From positions 1 to 6,759 of the forward strand of contig JAAXHB010000109.1 in the NCBI GenBank assembly GCA_012271125.1: DNA of 6,759 bases, given 5' to 3'. The stretch comes from Actinomycetota bacterium. Lineage in GTDB: Bacteria; Actinomycetota; Acidimicrobiia; Acidimicrobiales; Aldehydirespiratoraceae. A program made the translations under genes and the position numbers. Positions within the stretch are counted from its first letter, which is position 1; every line of letters starts with the position of its first letter. This document shows, piece after piece, positions 1 to 6,184 of the stretch. The notes beneath the pieces are model-generated. The model worked only from the letters and a program-made list of their open reading frames with translations, had not been told where the DNA came from and did not search any database.

Positions 1-1515
1 TGCCATCGTGGTCGACACTTCACGCCCGCTAGAGCCCTTTGACAAGTCAATGAACGGCGCATCCGAAGGTGCGCTAATCGGACGACGATCTCGCACCACA
101 CGCTTCGGAATGGAACCATCTAGTGCTCGCCGGCGATACATCATGTACTGATGCTCAACCGAATCCTCAGCCGGCTTGTAATACGGCGGCACGCCGTCGT
201 TAAGTGAGGTCTCGTCTATTTCGTCTTCCATGTAAAGCCTTGAACGCAACTCCAGCAGCTGCTGTTTGGTCATCTTTTTGATCTGATGCGTGGCGTTGCG
301 TCCTTCAAAGCCTTCGCCAAGTGTCCAGCCCTTGATGGTCTTTGCCAATATCACGCTGGGCTGGCCCTTGACTTCCGATGCCGCCCGAAACGCTGCGTAC
401 ACCTTCTCATAGTCATGTCCGCCACGCGGCAACGCTCGCAGTTCCTCGTCGCTTAAATGCTCAACTAGTTTGCGCAATCTCGGATCAGGCCCAAAAAAGT
501 GTTCACGAATGTAGGCACCAGATTCAACGGCATATCGCTGATATTCGCCATCAACAGTGGTTGCCATCTTGTTGAGCAACGCCCCGTCGGTGTCACGATG
601 CAAGAGCTCATCCCAGCGTGACCCCCAGATGACTTTGATCACGTTCCAACCAGCACCTCTAAACACGCTTTCAAGTTCTTGAATGATCTTGCCGTTGCCT
701 CTCACCGGTCCATCAAGACGTTGCAGATTGCAGTTCACGACCCATTTGAGATTGTCCAAATCGTTGCGTCCCGCCAACGAAATAGCACCCAAGGTTTCTG
801 GTTCATCGCACTCGCCGTCACCAAGAAAACACCAGACAGAGCTACCGGAGGTGTCCTCAATATGGCGATTATGCAGATACCGATTGAAACGAGCGTGATA
901 AATCGAATGAATCGGCCCCAACCCCATCGACACAGTCGGGTATTCCCAAAAATCTGGCATCAGTCTTGGATGCGGATAGCTCGACAAGCCGCTACCGCTA
1001 ACCTCCATGCGGAAGTTGTCAAGCTGTTCCTCAGTGAGGCGCCCTTCTAGATACGCCCTGGCATATACCCCTGGTGCTGCGTGTCCTTGGAAGTAAATAT
1101 GATCGCCGGCTAGCCCGCCATCTTTGCCCTTGAAGAAATGGTTGAACCCCACTTCGTACAACGACGCCGAGGACGCAAATGTCGACAAGTGTCCTCCGAT
1201 GCCGTCAGCAAACTTGTTGGCACGAATGACCATCGCCGCTGCGTTCCAGCGAATAAACGCCCTGATGCGGCGCTCAACATGTTCTTCACCGGGGAAAAAC
1301 GGCTGCTCAGTATCGGGGATCGTGTTGATATACGGCGTTGACGTGGTCGGCGGCACTCCAACTTGATGTTCGTTGGCACGCTCGAGCAATTTGGCAACTA
1401 GATAACGAGCCCGGCTCTGGCCTTTTGCGGCAACAACAGCGTCAAATGAGTCAATCCATTCCTTGGATTCGTCCGGGTCTAAATCCGGTAGCTGACGCAA
1501 GAAATGGTCAATCAT
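1..1515 (-). CDS. aceE: Pyruvate dehydrogenase E1 component, homodimeric type (N-terminal part; runs off the left edge)
   Basis: The gene reads leftward from an ATG at 1515 and stays open to base 1: 505 codons with no stop. AceE is the thiamine-diphosphate enzyme that decarboxylates pyruvate and reductively acetylates the E2 lipoyl group in the cytoplasm. The translation matches AceE throughout: YINTIP (62-67), GGHLSTFASSAS (107-118), YFQGHAAPGVYARA (141-154), SSYPHPRLMP (178-187), the ThDP-binding signature GDGECDEPE (232-240) ending in NCN (261-263), and WGSRWDELL (297-305). H109, H145 and H410 (in GRNATHQIKK) align with E. coli AceE histidines 106, 142 and 407. The start LPDLDPDE...SFD resembles the mycobacterial protein. 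Known homologues are near 890-900 residues, so about 55% is visible and the pyrimidine-binding and C-terminal domains are missing. An in-frame TAG lies nine codons before the ATG with no ATG, GTG or TTG between, which fixes the start. No Shine-Dalgarno sequence precedes it. Confidence 0.97.
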   Translation of the reverse strand, partial: MIDHFLRQLPDLDPDESKEWIDSFDAVVAAKGQSRARYLVAKLLERANEHQVGVPPTTSTPYINTIPDTEQPFFPGEEHVERRIRAFIRWNAAAMVIRANKFADGIGGHLSTFASSASLYEVGFNHFFKGKDGGLAGDHIYFQGHAAPGVYARAYLEGRLTEEQLDNFRMEVSGSGLSSYPHPRLMPDFWEYPTVSMGLGPIHSIYHARFNRYLHNRHIEDTSGSSVWCFLGDGECDEPETLGAISLAGRNDLDNLKWVVNCNLQRLDGPVRGNGKIIQELESVFRGAGWNVIKVIWGSRWDELLHRDTDGALLNKMATTVDGEYQRYAVESGAYIREHFFGPDPRLRKLVEHLSDEELRALPRGGHDYEKVYAAFRAASEVKGQPSVILAKTIKGWTLGEGFEGRNATHQIKKMTKQQLLELRSRLYMEDEIDETSLNDGVPPYYKPAEDSVEHQYMMYRRRALDGSIPKRVVRDRRPISAPSDAPFIDLSKGSSGREVSTTMA

Positions 1516-1554
1516 CCGACGCTGAGCGTACAGCCCTATCTAACATCGCTCTAA
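1516..1554. promoter_or_regulatory. 39-bp divergent start region between aceE and rnhA
   Basis: Only 39 bases separate the two start codons. On the minus strand, TGTTAGATA (1545 to 1537) reads as an extended -10-like element toward aceE; transcription would then begin about 14 bases before its ATG. On the plus strand, TAACAT (1541-1546) overlaps it and ends 8 bases before the rnhA ATG, which would suit a leaderless transcript. No convincing -35 hexamer is visible for either direction: the best for aceE is a 3-of-6 CTGATC inside rnhA (1566 to 1561). No Shine-Dalgarno sequence is present for either gene. Function is inferred from position and weak motifs only. Confidence 0.4.
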
Positions 1555-2010
1555 ATGACCGATCAGTCTGCTCTGCTTGTTTACACCGACGGTGCCTGCA
1601 AGAACAATCCCGGCCCCGGTGGTTGGGCATGGGTCGTACCGCAAGGGGAGTGTGCCTTCGGCTCCGCTCCCCACACCACCAATCAGCGCATGGAACTCAC
1701 CGCAGTTTTGGACGCCTTGCAGTCACTAGACGGTGCTGTCGAAGTGGTGTCAGATTCCAAATACGTCGTCGATTGTTTCGTTCAGCGCTGGTATGACAAG
1801 TGGCTAGTCCAAGGCTGGCGGAACTCCAACAAGAAAGACGTCGCCAACCGTGACCTCTGGGAACCAATGGTCGACATCTGGCAAGCTCGTGAAGACGAGA
1901 TTGCCATGCGCTGGGTCAAAGGCCATACCGGTGACGAATGGAACGAAATCGCTGACCATCTCGCCTCCGAAGCCGCCGACCTCCAAACCTCCCACCGCGT
2001 TTCACGCTGA
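1555..2010 (+). CDS. rnhA: Ribonuclease HI
   Basis: This 151-residue protein is a complete bacterial type I RNase H, which cuts the RNA strand of RNA-DNA hybrids with metal ions during replication and R-loop removal. The four catalytic carboxylates are present: D12 in YTDGACKNNPGPGGW, E47 in TTNQRMELTA, D67 in VVSDSKYV, and D134 in NEIADHLA. The catalytic-loop histidine is H124 in VKGHTGDEWNE. This spacing is nearly that of E. coli RNase HI (D10, E48, D70, H124, D134). The basic handle region (about 78-100, WYDKWLVQGWRNSNKKDVANRDLW) is retained. No extra domain is fused, unlike the M. tuberculosis RNase H-CobC fusion. A TAA directly precedes the ATG in frame, so 1555 is the earliest possible start. 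There is no Shine-Dalgarno sequence, so leaderless initiation is likely. It stands divergent to aceE and convergent with the SDR gene, and shares no metabolic role with either. Confidence 0.96.
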   Translation: MTDQSALLVYTDGACKNNPGPGGWAWVVPQGECAFGSAPHTTNQRMELTAVLDALQSLDGAVEVVSDSKYVVDCFVQRWYDKWLVQGWRNSNKKDVANRDLWEPMVDIWQAREDEIAMRWVKGHTGDEWNEIADHLASEAADLQTSHRVSR

Positions 2011-2011
2011 C

Positions 2012-2115
2012 GGGGGCTCACTTGGAAAACATCTTTTCTGGCCACGCTCCTCGCACGCCACCTGCTCCGATAGCGCGTCGCTAACGCTCCAGAAAAGATT
2101 TCCCAAGTTCGCCCC
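2012..2115. repeat. Long imperfect inverted repeat between convergent genes
   Basis: A left arm (2012-2041) and a right arm (2089-2115) are imperfect reverse complements. Matching blocks are GGGG plus C, ACTTGG, AAA, and TCTTTTCTGG: roughly 24 pairs with small bulges. The 47-base centre contains a second perfect hairpin, TAGCG-CGT-CGCTA (2071-2083). The left arm begins two bases after the rnhA stop, and the right arm ends 95 bases past the SDR stop on the other strand. The position suits a bidirectional terminator of converging transcripts. However, no T-run follows either arm, as a classic intrinsic terminator needs. A dispersed palindromic element is the alternative. The remaining sequence to 2210 shows no gene or clear motif. 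Confidence 0.6.
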
Positions 2116-2210
2116 ACTCCCAGTGCAAGAACCCTGTCGGCACAACTCTTAGTAACCCCCTACTCACAAACTCTCCTATGTCCATGCCCCGCGGACTGTT
2201 GGATAGCGAC

Positions 2211-3077
2211 CTAGAGCATGGACTGGAGAGCTTGGTCGAGGTTTTGATGTTGGAAGGTGAAGTTGGTGGCGAGCAGTTGAGATGGCGTGACGCGAATGCT
2301 CGAAAAAAGGAGCTCATTGGCTAGTTCGGAACCGAGGCGTAGTTTCAGTGCGAGTTTTGGGGTTGGGAGCAAAGCGGGACGGCGTAAGACCTTGCCGAGA
2401 GTTTTGGTGAAGTCAGTGTTAGTTACAGGGTTGTTTGATACGAGATTGACTGGACCTAAAATATCTGTCTCTAGTAGGTGGATCAAAGCTGAGACCTCGT
2501 CTTCGAGGCTGATCCAGCTCATCCACTGAGTTCCATCACCTACGCGACCGCCGATACCTAGCTTGAATGGCAAAAGCAAGCTCTTGAGAGCGCCACCTTT
2601 GGGTGACAGCACAATTCCGGTGCGAGCGTGACACACTCGCACGCCGGCATCAGCAACTGGAGCAGTAGCTGCTTCCCAATCGCGACATACCTGTGCTAAG
2701 AACCCGTCACCGCTTGAAGCCTTTTCATCGAGTAATTCATCACCTCTGTCTCCGTAAAAGCCAATGGCACTACCGGAGATCAAAACCGTTGGTGGCTGAT
2801 CTAATTCAGCTATCACCTCGGACAAGTTGCGGGTTCCAACAGAGCGACTTTGTGCAATGCGCTGCTTTTGCTCAGCCGTCCAACGCCTAGCCGCGATTGG
2901 TTCTCCTGCCAAGTGAACGACCGCATGTAGCCCTTCAAGGCTTTCTTTGGTAGGAGAACGATCAAGAGGCACTGGCACATATCTTGAATCAGCATCTAAA
3001 CGTTTGACTAGAGCAGCACCGATAAGTCCACTAGAGCCCGTAACTCCTACACGCAGCAGTCCGACATAGTCATTCAT
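2211..3077 (-). CDS. TIGR01777-family atypical SDR (YfcH-like NAD(P)-binding epimerase-type protein)
   Basis: This 288-residue protein belongs to the TIGR01777/YfcH family of atypical short-chain dehydrogenases, whose substrate is not established. Features in order: dinucleotide-binding TGSSGLIG (13-20); HLAGEPI (55-61) followed by RRWT; SRSVGTRNL (77-85); SGSAIGFYGDRGDELLDE (101-118); RTGIVLSPKGGAL (152-164); GDGTQWMSWISLEDEV (180-195); and GPVNLVSNNPVTN (208-220). A DUF1731-like C-terminus (about 235-288) carries RRPALLPTP and RVTPSQLLATNFTFQH. The usual SDR Tyr-x-x-x-Lys pair is not evident, which is normal here. An in-frame TAG four codons upstream and no nearby alternative fix the ATG. 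No Shine-Dalgarno sequence precedes it. In M. tuberculosis a family member (Rv2216) sits between dlaT and lipB. Here it stands divergently beside lpd, so a link to lipoyl metabolism is suggested by context, not by its motifs. Confidence 0.92.
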   Translation of the reverse strand: MNDYVGLLRVGVTGSSGLIGAALVKRLDADSRYVPVPLDRSPTKESLEGLHAVVHLAGEPIAARRWTAEQKQRIAQSRSVGTRNLSEVIAELDQPPTVLISGSAIGFYGDRGDELLDEKASSGDGFLAQVCRDWEAATAPVADAGVRVCHARTGIVLSPKGGALKSLLLPFKLGIGGRVGDGTQWMSWISLEDEVSALIHLLETDILGPVNLVSNNPVTNTDFTKTLGKVLRRPALLPTPKLALKLRLGSELANELLFSSIRVTPSQLLATNFTFQHQNLDQALQSML

Positions 3078-3083
3078 GGGTCG

Positions 3084-3092
3084 TGTCTAGCA
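3084..3092 (-). promoter_or_regulatory. Candidate extended -10 element for the SDR gene
   Basis: On the minus strand TGCTAGACA lies exactly 6 bases before the SDR ATG. The same 9-mer, with one pyrimidine change and the same 6-base spacing, precedes lpd, and a near copy precedes aceE. TG-N-TAGACA resembles an extended -10 element that would give a leaderless or nearly leaderless mRNA. The last base is A where sigma-70-type -10 boxes normally have T, and I see no -35 box, so the assignment is tentative. Confidence 0.35.
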
Positions 3093-3190
3093 TGACACGA
3101 ATGAGTACACGCATGCTGCTCGTGTTGTCGCTGCTATGTGGCATGGCAGTTCTAGTGGCATTCAGCGTTCAAGTACTCATCGCATCGTGA
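3092..3190 (+). CDS. Possible 32-residue single-pass membrane peptide
   Basis: A short reading frame in the divergent SDR-lpd gap starts at ATG 3092 (or in-frame ATG 3101, 29 residues) and ends with TGA at 3190. The product begins MTRMSTR, a short basic head, and continues as one hydrophobic run of about 24 residues (MLLVLSLLCGMAVLVAF onward) ending near S32. This is the layout of a small membrane protein with its N-terminus inside. The single Cys16 is preceded by SLL, which does not fit a lipobox. No Shine-Dalgarno sequence is visible, but most genes here lack one too. I do not recognise a family. Its start lies 14 bases from the divergent SDR start and its stop 81 bases before lpd, so it could be co-transcribed with lpd. 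A chance reading frame in a regulatory gap remains possible. Confidence 0.35.
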   Translation: MTRMSTRMLLVLSLLCGMAVLVAFSVQVLIAS

Positions 3191-3238
3191 CCTTTCAACT
3201 GAGCTCCGTTAACTGATGATCGTAGGCTCAAAGAGTGT

Positions 3239-3271
3239 TTGAATTGGATGCGATGGTGCTAGATAAGAGGC
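3239..3271 (+). promoter_or_regulatory. Candidate promoter for the lpd-sucB-lipB cluster
   Basis: TGCTAGATA (3257-3265) ends 6 bases before the lpd ATG and matches the element in front of the SDR gene. TTGAAT (3239-3244) matches 4 of 6 bases of a -35 box but lies only 15 bases upstream of TAGATA, which is short. An alternative -10, TAGGCT (3223-3228), would leave a leader of about 37 bases. AAGAGG (3265-3270) looks like a ribosome binding site but is a single base from the ATG, too close to work normally. A leaderless lpd transcript is therefore the simplest reading. Confidence 0.35.
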
Positions 3272-4732
3272 ATGGCAAAGACGTCTTCTGAAGAGCCTGA
3301 CGCTCCAAAAAATCTTGACGTACCAGAAAATCTTGATGTACCAGAAGATCTTGATGTAATCGTCATTGGTGGTGGCCCTGGCGGATACGCCGCTGCCCTA
3401 TATGGCGCAAGCGCAGGTCTAAACATTGCTCTAGTCGAACAAGACAAGATCGGTGGCACTTGCTTGCATGTCGGCTGCATCCCAGCTAAAGAACTCTTAG
3501 AAGCCGCCTCAGTTTTCCGCACAGTGCGTGACTCAGAAGAGTTCGGTATCAATTCCGGCACACCGGAGCTCAACTGGCCAACAGTGATGACCCGCAAGCA
3601 AAAGGTCATCGACACTCTCACCAAAGGCGTCAGCAGCCTTCTTGGGAGTCGCAGCGTTCACGTTTATTCAGGCAAAGCCACGCTGACTAAAGACAAAAGC
3701 GTGCAGGTCATAGGCACCGACGCCAACGTGACACTTCAAGCACCGAACATAATCCTTGCCACCGGCTCAACTCCACGCACGCTCCCTGGTTTTGACGTTG
3801 ACGGCAAGCTTGTGGTCACATCCGACGAACTCTTGTCTATTGAGGCCCTTCCAAAGACTGCAGCAGTCATCGGCGGCGGTGCCATTGGCTGCGAGTTTGC
3901 CTCAATGATGGGTGATCTCGGCACTGAGGTCACGATCCTTGAAGCACTGCCAGAAATCCTTGCCGGCTGCGACGCCGACATTGTCAAGATGGTGCGCCGC
4001 TCGTTTCGCAAACGCAAGATTGACGTTCATTCAGATGTCAAGGTCAACGGTCACAAGCCCAAAAAAGGAGGCACAGTAATCAGCTACGGCGACGGTAAAG
4101 AGCTCGAAGTTGAACTCGTGGTAACCGCAGTAGGTCGCCGTCCCCGCACCGAAGACCTTGGCCTCAAAGATGCCGGTGTCGATGTGGACGACCGCGGTTT
4201 CATTGTTGCCGATGCACATTGCCGCACCAGCACCACCGGCATCTGGGCAGTCGGCGACGTCATCAGCACACCCCAGCTAGCGCACACAGCTTTTGCCGAG
4301 GGAATGCTCGTCATCAAAGACATCCTCGGCGAAAACCCTGACCCGCTCAACCACAAAGGCACACCCTGGTGCATCTACTGCCATCCTGAGGTCGCCTTCG
4401 CCGGACACACCGAGGCAAGCGCCATTGAAGCCGGCTATGAAGTTGTCACCGCTTCGCATCGCTATATGGGCAATGGCAGGGCACAAATTGTCGGCGAAAC
4501 CGACGGCATCGTCAAGATCATCGCCGAGAAAACCGCCGACGGCGGCGCCGGACGCATCCTCGGCGTACACATGACCGGGCCTTGGGTCACCGAGCAGCTT
4601 GGCCAGGGCTATTTGGCAGTCAACTGGGAAGCCACAGTGTCTGATGTGGCGTCACTGATCCAGCCGCACCCCACCTTGAGCGAGCTCTTTGGCGAAACTG
4701 CCCTGGCACTAACCGGCCGTTCGCTCCATTAG
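3272..4732 (+). CDS. lpd: Dihydrolipoyl dehydrogenase (E3)
   Basis: This 486-residue flavoprotein reoxidises the dihydrolipoyl group of E2 and passes electrons through a disulfide and FAD to NAD+. It has the FAD-binding GGGPGG (33-38), the redox-active pair C64 and C69 in GGTCLHVGCIPAK, an NAD-binding IGGGAIG (about 200-206), the second FAD contact GIWAVGD (about 322-329), and the C-terminal dimerisation domain with catalytic H466 and E471 in HPTLSE. Length is slightly above the family's 460-480 because about 25 residues precede the usual DVIVIGGG start, including a NLDVPE repeat. TAG at 3260-3262 lies in frame just upstream and the next Met is about residue 105, so 3272 is the only reasonable start. 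An unusual WCIYCHPEVAFAG places C367 and C370 where many relatives have a single Thr in YTHPE. It heads a cluster with the E2 gene 37 bases downstream. Confidence 0.97.
   Translation: MAKTSSEEPDAPKNLDVPENLDVPEDLDVIVIGGGPGGYAAALYGASAGLNIALVEQDKIGGTCLHVGCIPAKELLEAASVFRTVRDSEEFGINSGTPELNWPTVMTRKQKVIDTLTKGVSSLLGSRSVHVYSGKATLTKDKSVQVIGTDANVTLQAPNIILATGSTPRTLPGFDVDGKLVVTSDELLSIEALPKTAAVIGGGAIGCEFASMMGDLGTEVTILEALPEILAGCDADIVKMVRRSFRKRKIDVHSDVKVNGHKPKKGGTVISYGDGKELEVELVVTAVGRRPRTEDLGLKDAGVDVDDRGFIVADAHCRTSTTGIWAVGDVISTPQLAHTAFAEGMLVIKDILGENPDPLNHKGTPWCIYCHPEVAFAGHTEASAIEAGYEVVTASHRYMGNGRAQIVGETDGIVKIIAEKTADGGAGRILGVHMTGPWVTEQLGQGYLAVNWEATVSDVASLIQPHPTLSELFGETALALTGRSLH
3311..3358 (+). repeat. 18-bp tandem repeat in the lpd N-terminal extension
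   Basis: Two copies of an 18-base unit differ at one base (AATCTTGACGTACCAGAA at 3311-3328 and AATCTTGATGTACCAGAA at 3329-3346). A partial third copy, GATCTTGATGTA (3347-3358), merges into the conserved DVIVIGGG coding sequence. The units encode NLDVPE, NLDVPE and DLDV. The array looks like recent slippage or duplication of the native start of the FAD domain and keeps the frame. Confidence 0.85.
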
Positions 4733-4756
4733 TTCGCATCTGTCTACGTAGAACCT

Positions 4757-4762
4757 GAAAGG
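4757..4762 (+). promoter_or_regulatory. Ribosome binding site of the E2 gene
   Basis: GAAAGG ends 7 bases before the ATG at 4770, a normal Shine-Dalgarno spacing. It is the only well-placed site among the gene starts in this window. It belongs to a gene inside a transcription unit, in contrast to the apparently leaderless first genes. Confidence 0.65.
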
Positions 4763-4769
4763 CACGCCC

Positions 4770-6164
4770 ATGGCAGACATCACCATGCCACAGCTCGGTG
4801 AAACAGTAACTGAGGGAACGATCATCCGCTGGTTCAAGCAAGTCGGCGACACCGTTGAGCTTGACGAACCCGTCTTTGAGGTTTCCACCGACAAGGTGGA
4901 CTCCGAGATACCTTCGCCTGTAAGCGGCGTTTTATCTGAGATCTTGGCGAACGAGGGCGATGTTGTCGAGGTTGGACAAGTGCTCGCTCGAGTAGGCGAC
5001 ATCGGCGACACTCCCACAGAACCACCCCAAGATGATGCCGCTGACGACGCTGATGACGACGACGCCGGCAACGATCCTGTTGATATCACTGACGAAACAA
5101 CTGATGAACCAGCAACCGGTGACAATTCTGACGACAATTCTGACGACAACGCCGACAGCGACGGTTCTGACGCCGACGACACCACTACCCATGAAATCGA
5201 TGACGAGATCTCCGCTCTTGTGTCGTCTCCAATAGTTCGCAAACTGATCCTTGATAACAATCTCAACGCCGCCGACATCGCAGGCACCGGCGTAGGAGGT
5301 CGAATAACCCGAGCCGATGTTGAAAAAGCAATGAAAGAAGACAAGTCAGCTGGTTCTAAATCTAAAAAAGGCACAAAGACCGACAAGAAGCGCAAAACTC
5401 CTGCCAACACCGCTCCCACTGACACTCCTCCCACCAAATCCACCGGAACAGAGTCAGGAGTGTTTGCACTCAACAACATCCGCCGACGCACTGCCGAGCA
5501 CATGGTCATGTCCAAGCAGGTGTCCCCACACGTGCTCACCGCCATCGAAGTCGATTACGAAAACGTCGAACGAGTCCGCACCGCCCAAAAAGCCGCATGG
5601 AAAGAAGCCGAAGGCTTCAGCCTCACCTACTTGCCGTTCATATCCCGAGCAACCATCGATGCTCTCAAAGAGTTCCCACACCTAAACGCCAGCTTCGACG
5701 ACAACGAAATATTCGTCCACGAAGTTGTCAACCTGGCAATCGCCGTCGACCTGGAGTTCAACGGCCTGCTCGCCCCAGTCATCCACGAAGCCGACACCAA
5801 ATCGCTCCGAGACCTAGCCCGTGAAGTGGTCGACCTCGCCGGACGCGCTCGCAGCCGCAAACTCAAACCAGACGAGCTCTCACTAGGCACCTTTACCATC
5901 ACCAATCCAGGGCAATACGGCACAATGATGCAATTCCCGATCATTAACCAGCCCCAGGTCGCCATCTTGAGCACAGACGGCATTTCTCGCAAACCTGTTG
6001 TCGTGACCGATGACCATGGCACTGAATCCATCGCAATCCATTCAGTTGGCGTGCTGGCGCTCGCTTGGGATCACCGAGCCATTGACGGTGCTTACGCCGC
6101 CGCCTTCCTACAGCGCACCAAACAGATACTTGAGACCCGCGACTGGGCATCTGAAATCAACTGA
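4770..6164 (+). CDS. sucB: Dihydrolipoamide acyltransferase (E2), single lipoyl domain, sucB/dlaT type
   Basis: This 464-residue protein is the acyltransferase core of a 2-oxoacid dehydrogenase complex. It starts with one lipoyl domain (about 1-78), whose modified residue is K42 in STDKVDSEIPSP. An extremely acidic linker follows (about 88-146, 28 Asp/Glu and no Lys/Arg). Next is the peripheral subunit-binding domain (about 150-190, SSPIVRKLILDNNLN and GTGVGGRITRADVEKAM), then a Lys-rich linker (192-209). The catalytic domain (about 230-464) has the active site DHRAIDG with H435 and D439. The M. tuberculosis and corynebacterial E2 proteins carry extra lipoyl domains, so this one is short. The symbol follows common annotation. 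Whether it serves pyruvate, 2-oxoglutarate or both cannot be read from sequence, but the nearby aceE and absence of an odhA/sucA gene favour a pyruvate role at least. It lies between lpd and lipB and is very probably co-transcribed with them. Confidence 0.95.
   Translation: MADITMPQLGETVTEGTIIRWFKQVGDTVELDEPVFEVSTDKVDSEIPSPVSGVLSEILANEGDVVEVGQVLARVGDIGDTPTEPPQDDAADDADDDDAGNDPVDITDETTDEPATGDNSDDNSDDNADSDGSDADDTTTHEIDDEISALVSSPIVRKLILDNNLNAADIAGTGVGGRITRADVEKAMKEDKSAGSKSKKGTKTDKKRKTPANTAPTDTPPTKSTGTESGVFALNNIRRRTAEHMVMSKQVSPHVLTAIEVDYENVERVRTAQKAAWKEAEGFSLTYLPFISRATIDALKEFPHLNASFDDNEIFVHEVVNLAIAVDLEFNGLLAPVIHEADTKSLRDLAREVVDLAGRARSRKLKPDELSLGTFTITNPGQYGTMMQFPIINQPQVAILSTDGISRKPVVVTDDHGTESIAIHSVGVLALAWDHRAIDGAYAAAFLQRTKQILETRDWASEIN
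5121..5156 (+). repeat. 12-bp tandem repeat in the acidic E2 linker
   Basis: GACAATTCTGAC occurs twice perfectly (5121-5132 and 5133-5144), followed by a diverged third unit GACAACGCCGAC (5145-5156). The units encode DNSD, DNSD and DNAD. The perfect identity at synonymous positions suggests recent duplication that lengthens the disordered acidic linker without shifting the frame. Confidence 0.85.
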
Positions 6165-6184
6165 TCAACGGAACCAACTAGGCA

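Noticed and set aside
679..1050. 123-codon plus-strand frame inside aceE
   Set aside because: It lies antisense to the strongly conserved AceE ThDP-binding region and resembles no family.
1338..1796. 152-codon plus-strand frame across the aceE start and into rnhA
   Set aside because: It spans the divergent promoter gap and overlaps rnhA in another frame. The Arg/Ser-rich product looks like a frame shadow.
2012..2115. Calling the inverted repeat a standard intrinsic terminator
   Set aside because: Neither arm is followed by a T-run on its strand, and the 47-base centre is too long for a classic terminator hairpin. It is listed as a repeat instead.
1782..2117. Minus-strand frame opposite the rnhA 3' end and the inverted repeat
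   Set aside because: It is antisense to the RNase H catalytic motifs and ends within the inverted repeat, with no support as a protein.
3092..3190. Reading the small hydrophobic peptide as a lipoprotein signal
   Set aside because: The residues before Cys16 are SLL, with Leu at the position that needs Gly, Ala or Ser, and almost no mature protein would follow.
3265..3270. AAGAGG as the lpd ribosome binding site
   Set aside because: Only one base separates it from the ATG, too short for normal anti-Shine-Dalgarno pairing. Leaderless initiation fits better.
4709..5545. 278-codon open frame on the minus strand opposite the E2 gene
   Set aside because: Its Ser/Val-rich low-complexity product is the antisense reading of the Asp codons and catalytic-domain start of a clearly real E2 gene. 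It has no recognisable domain.
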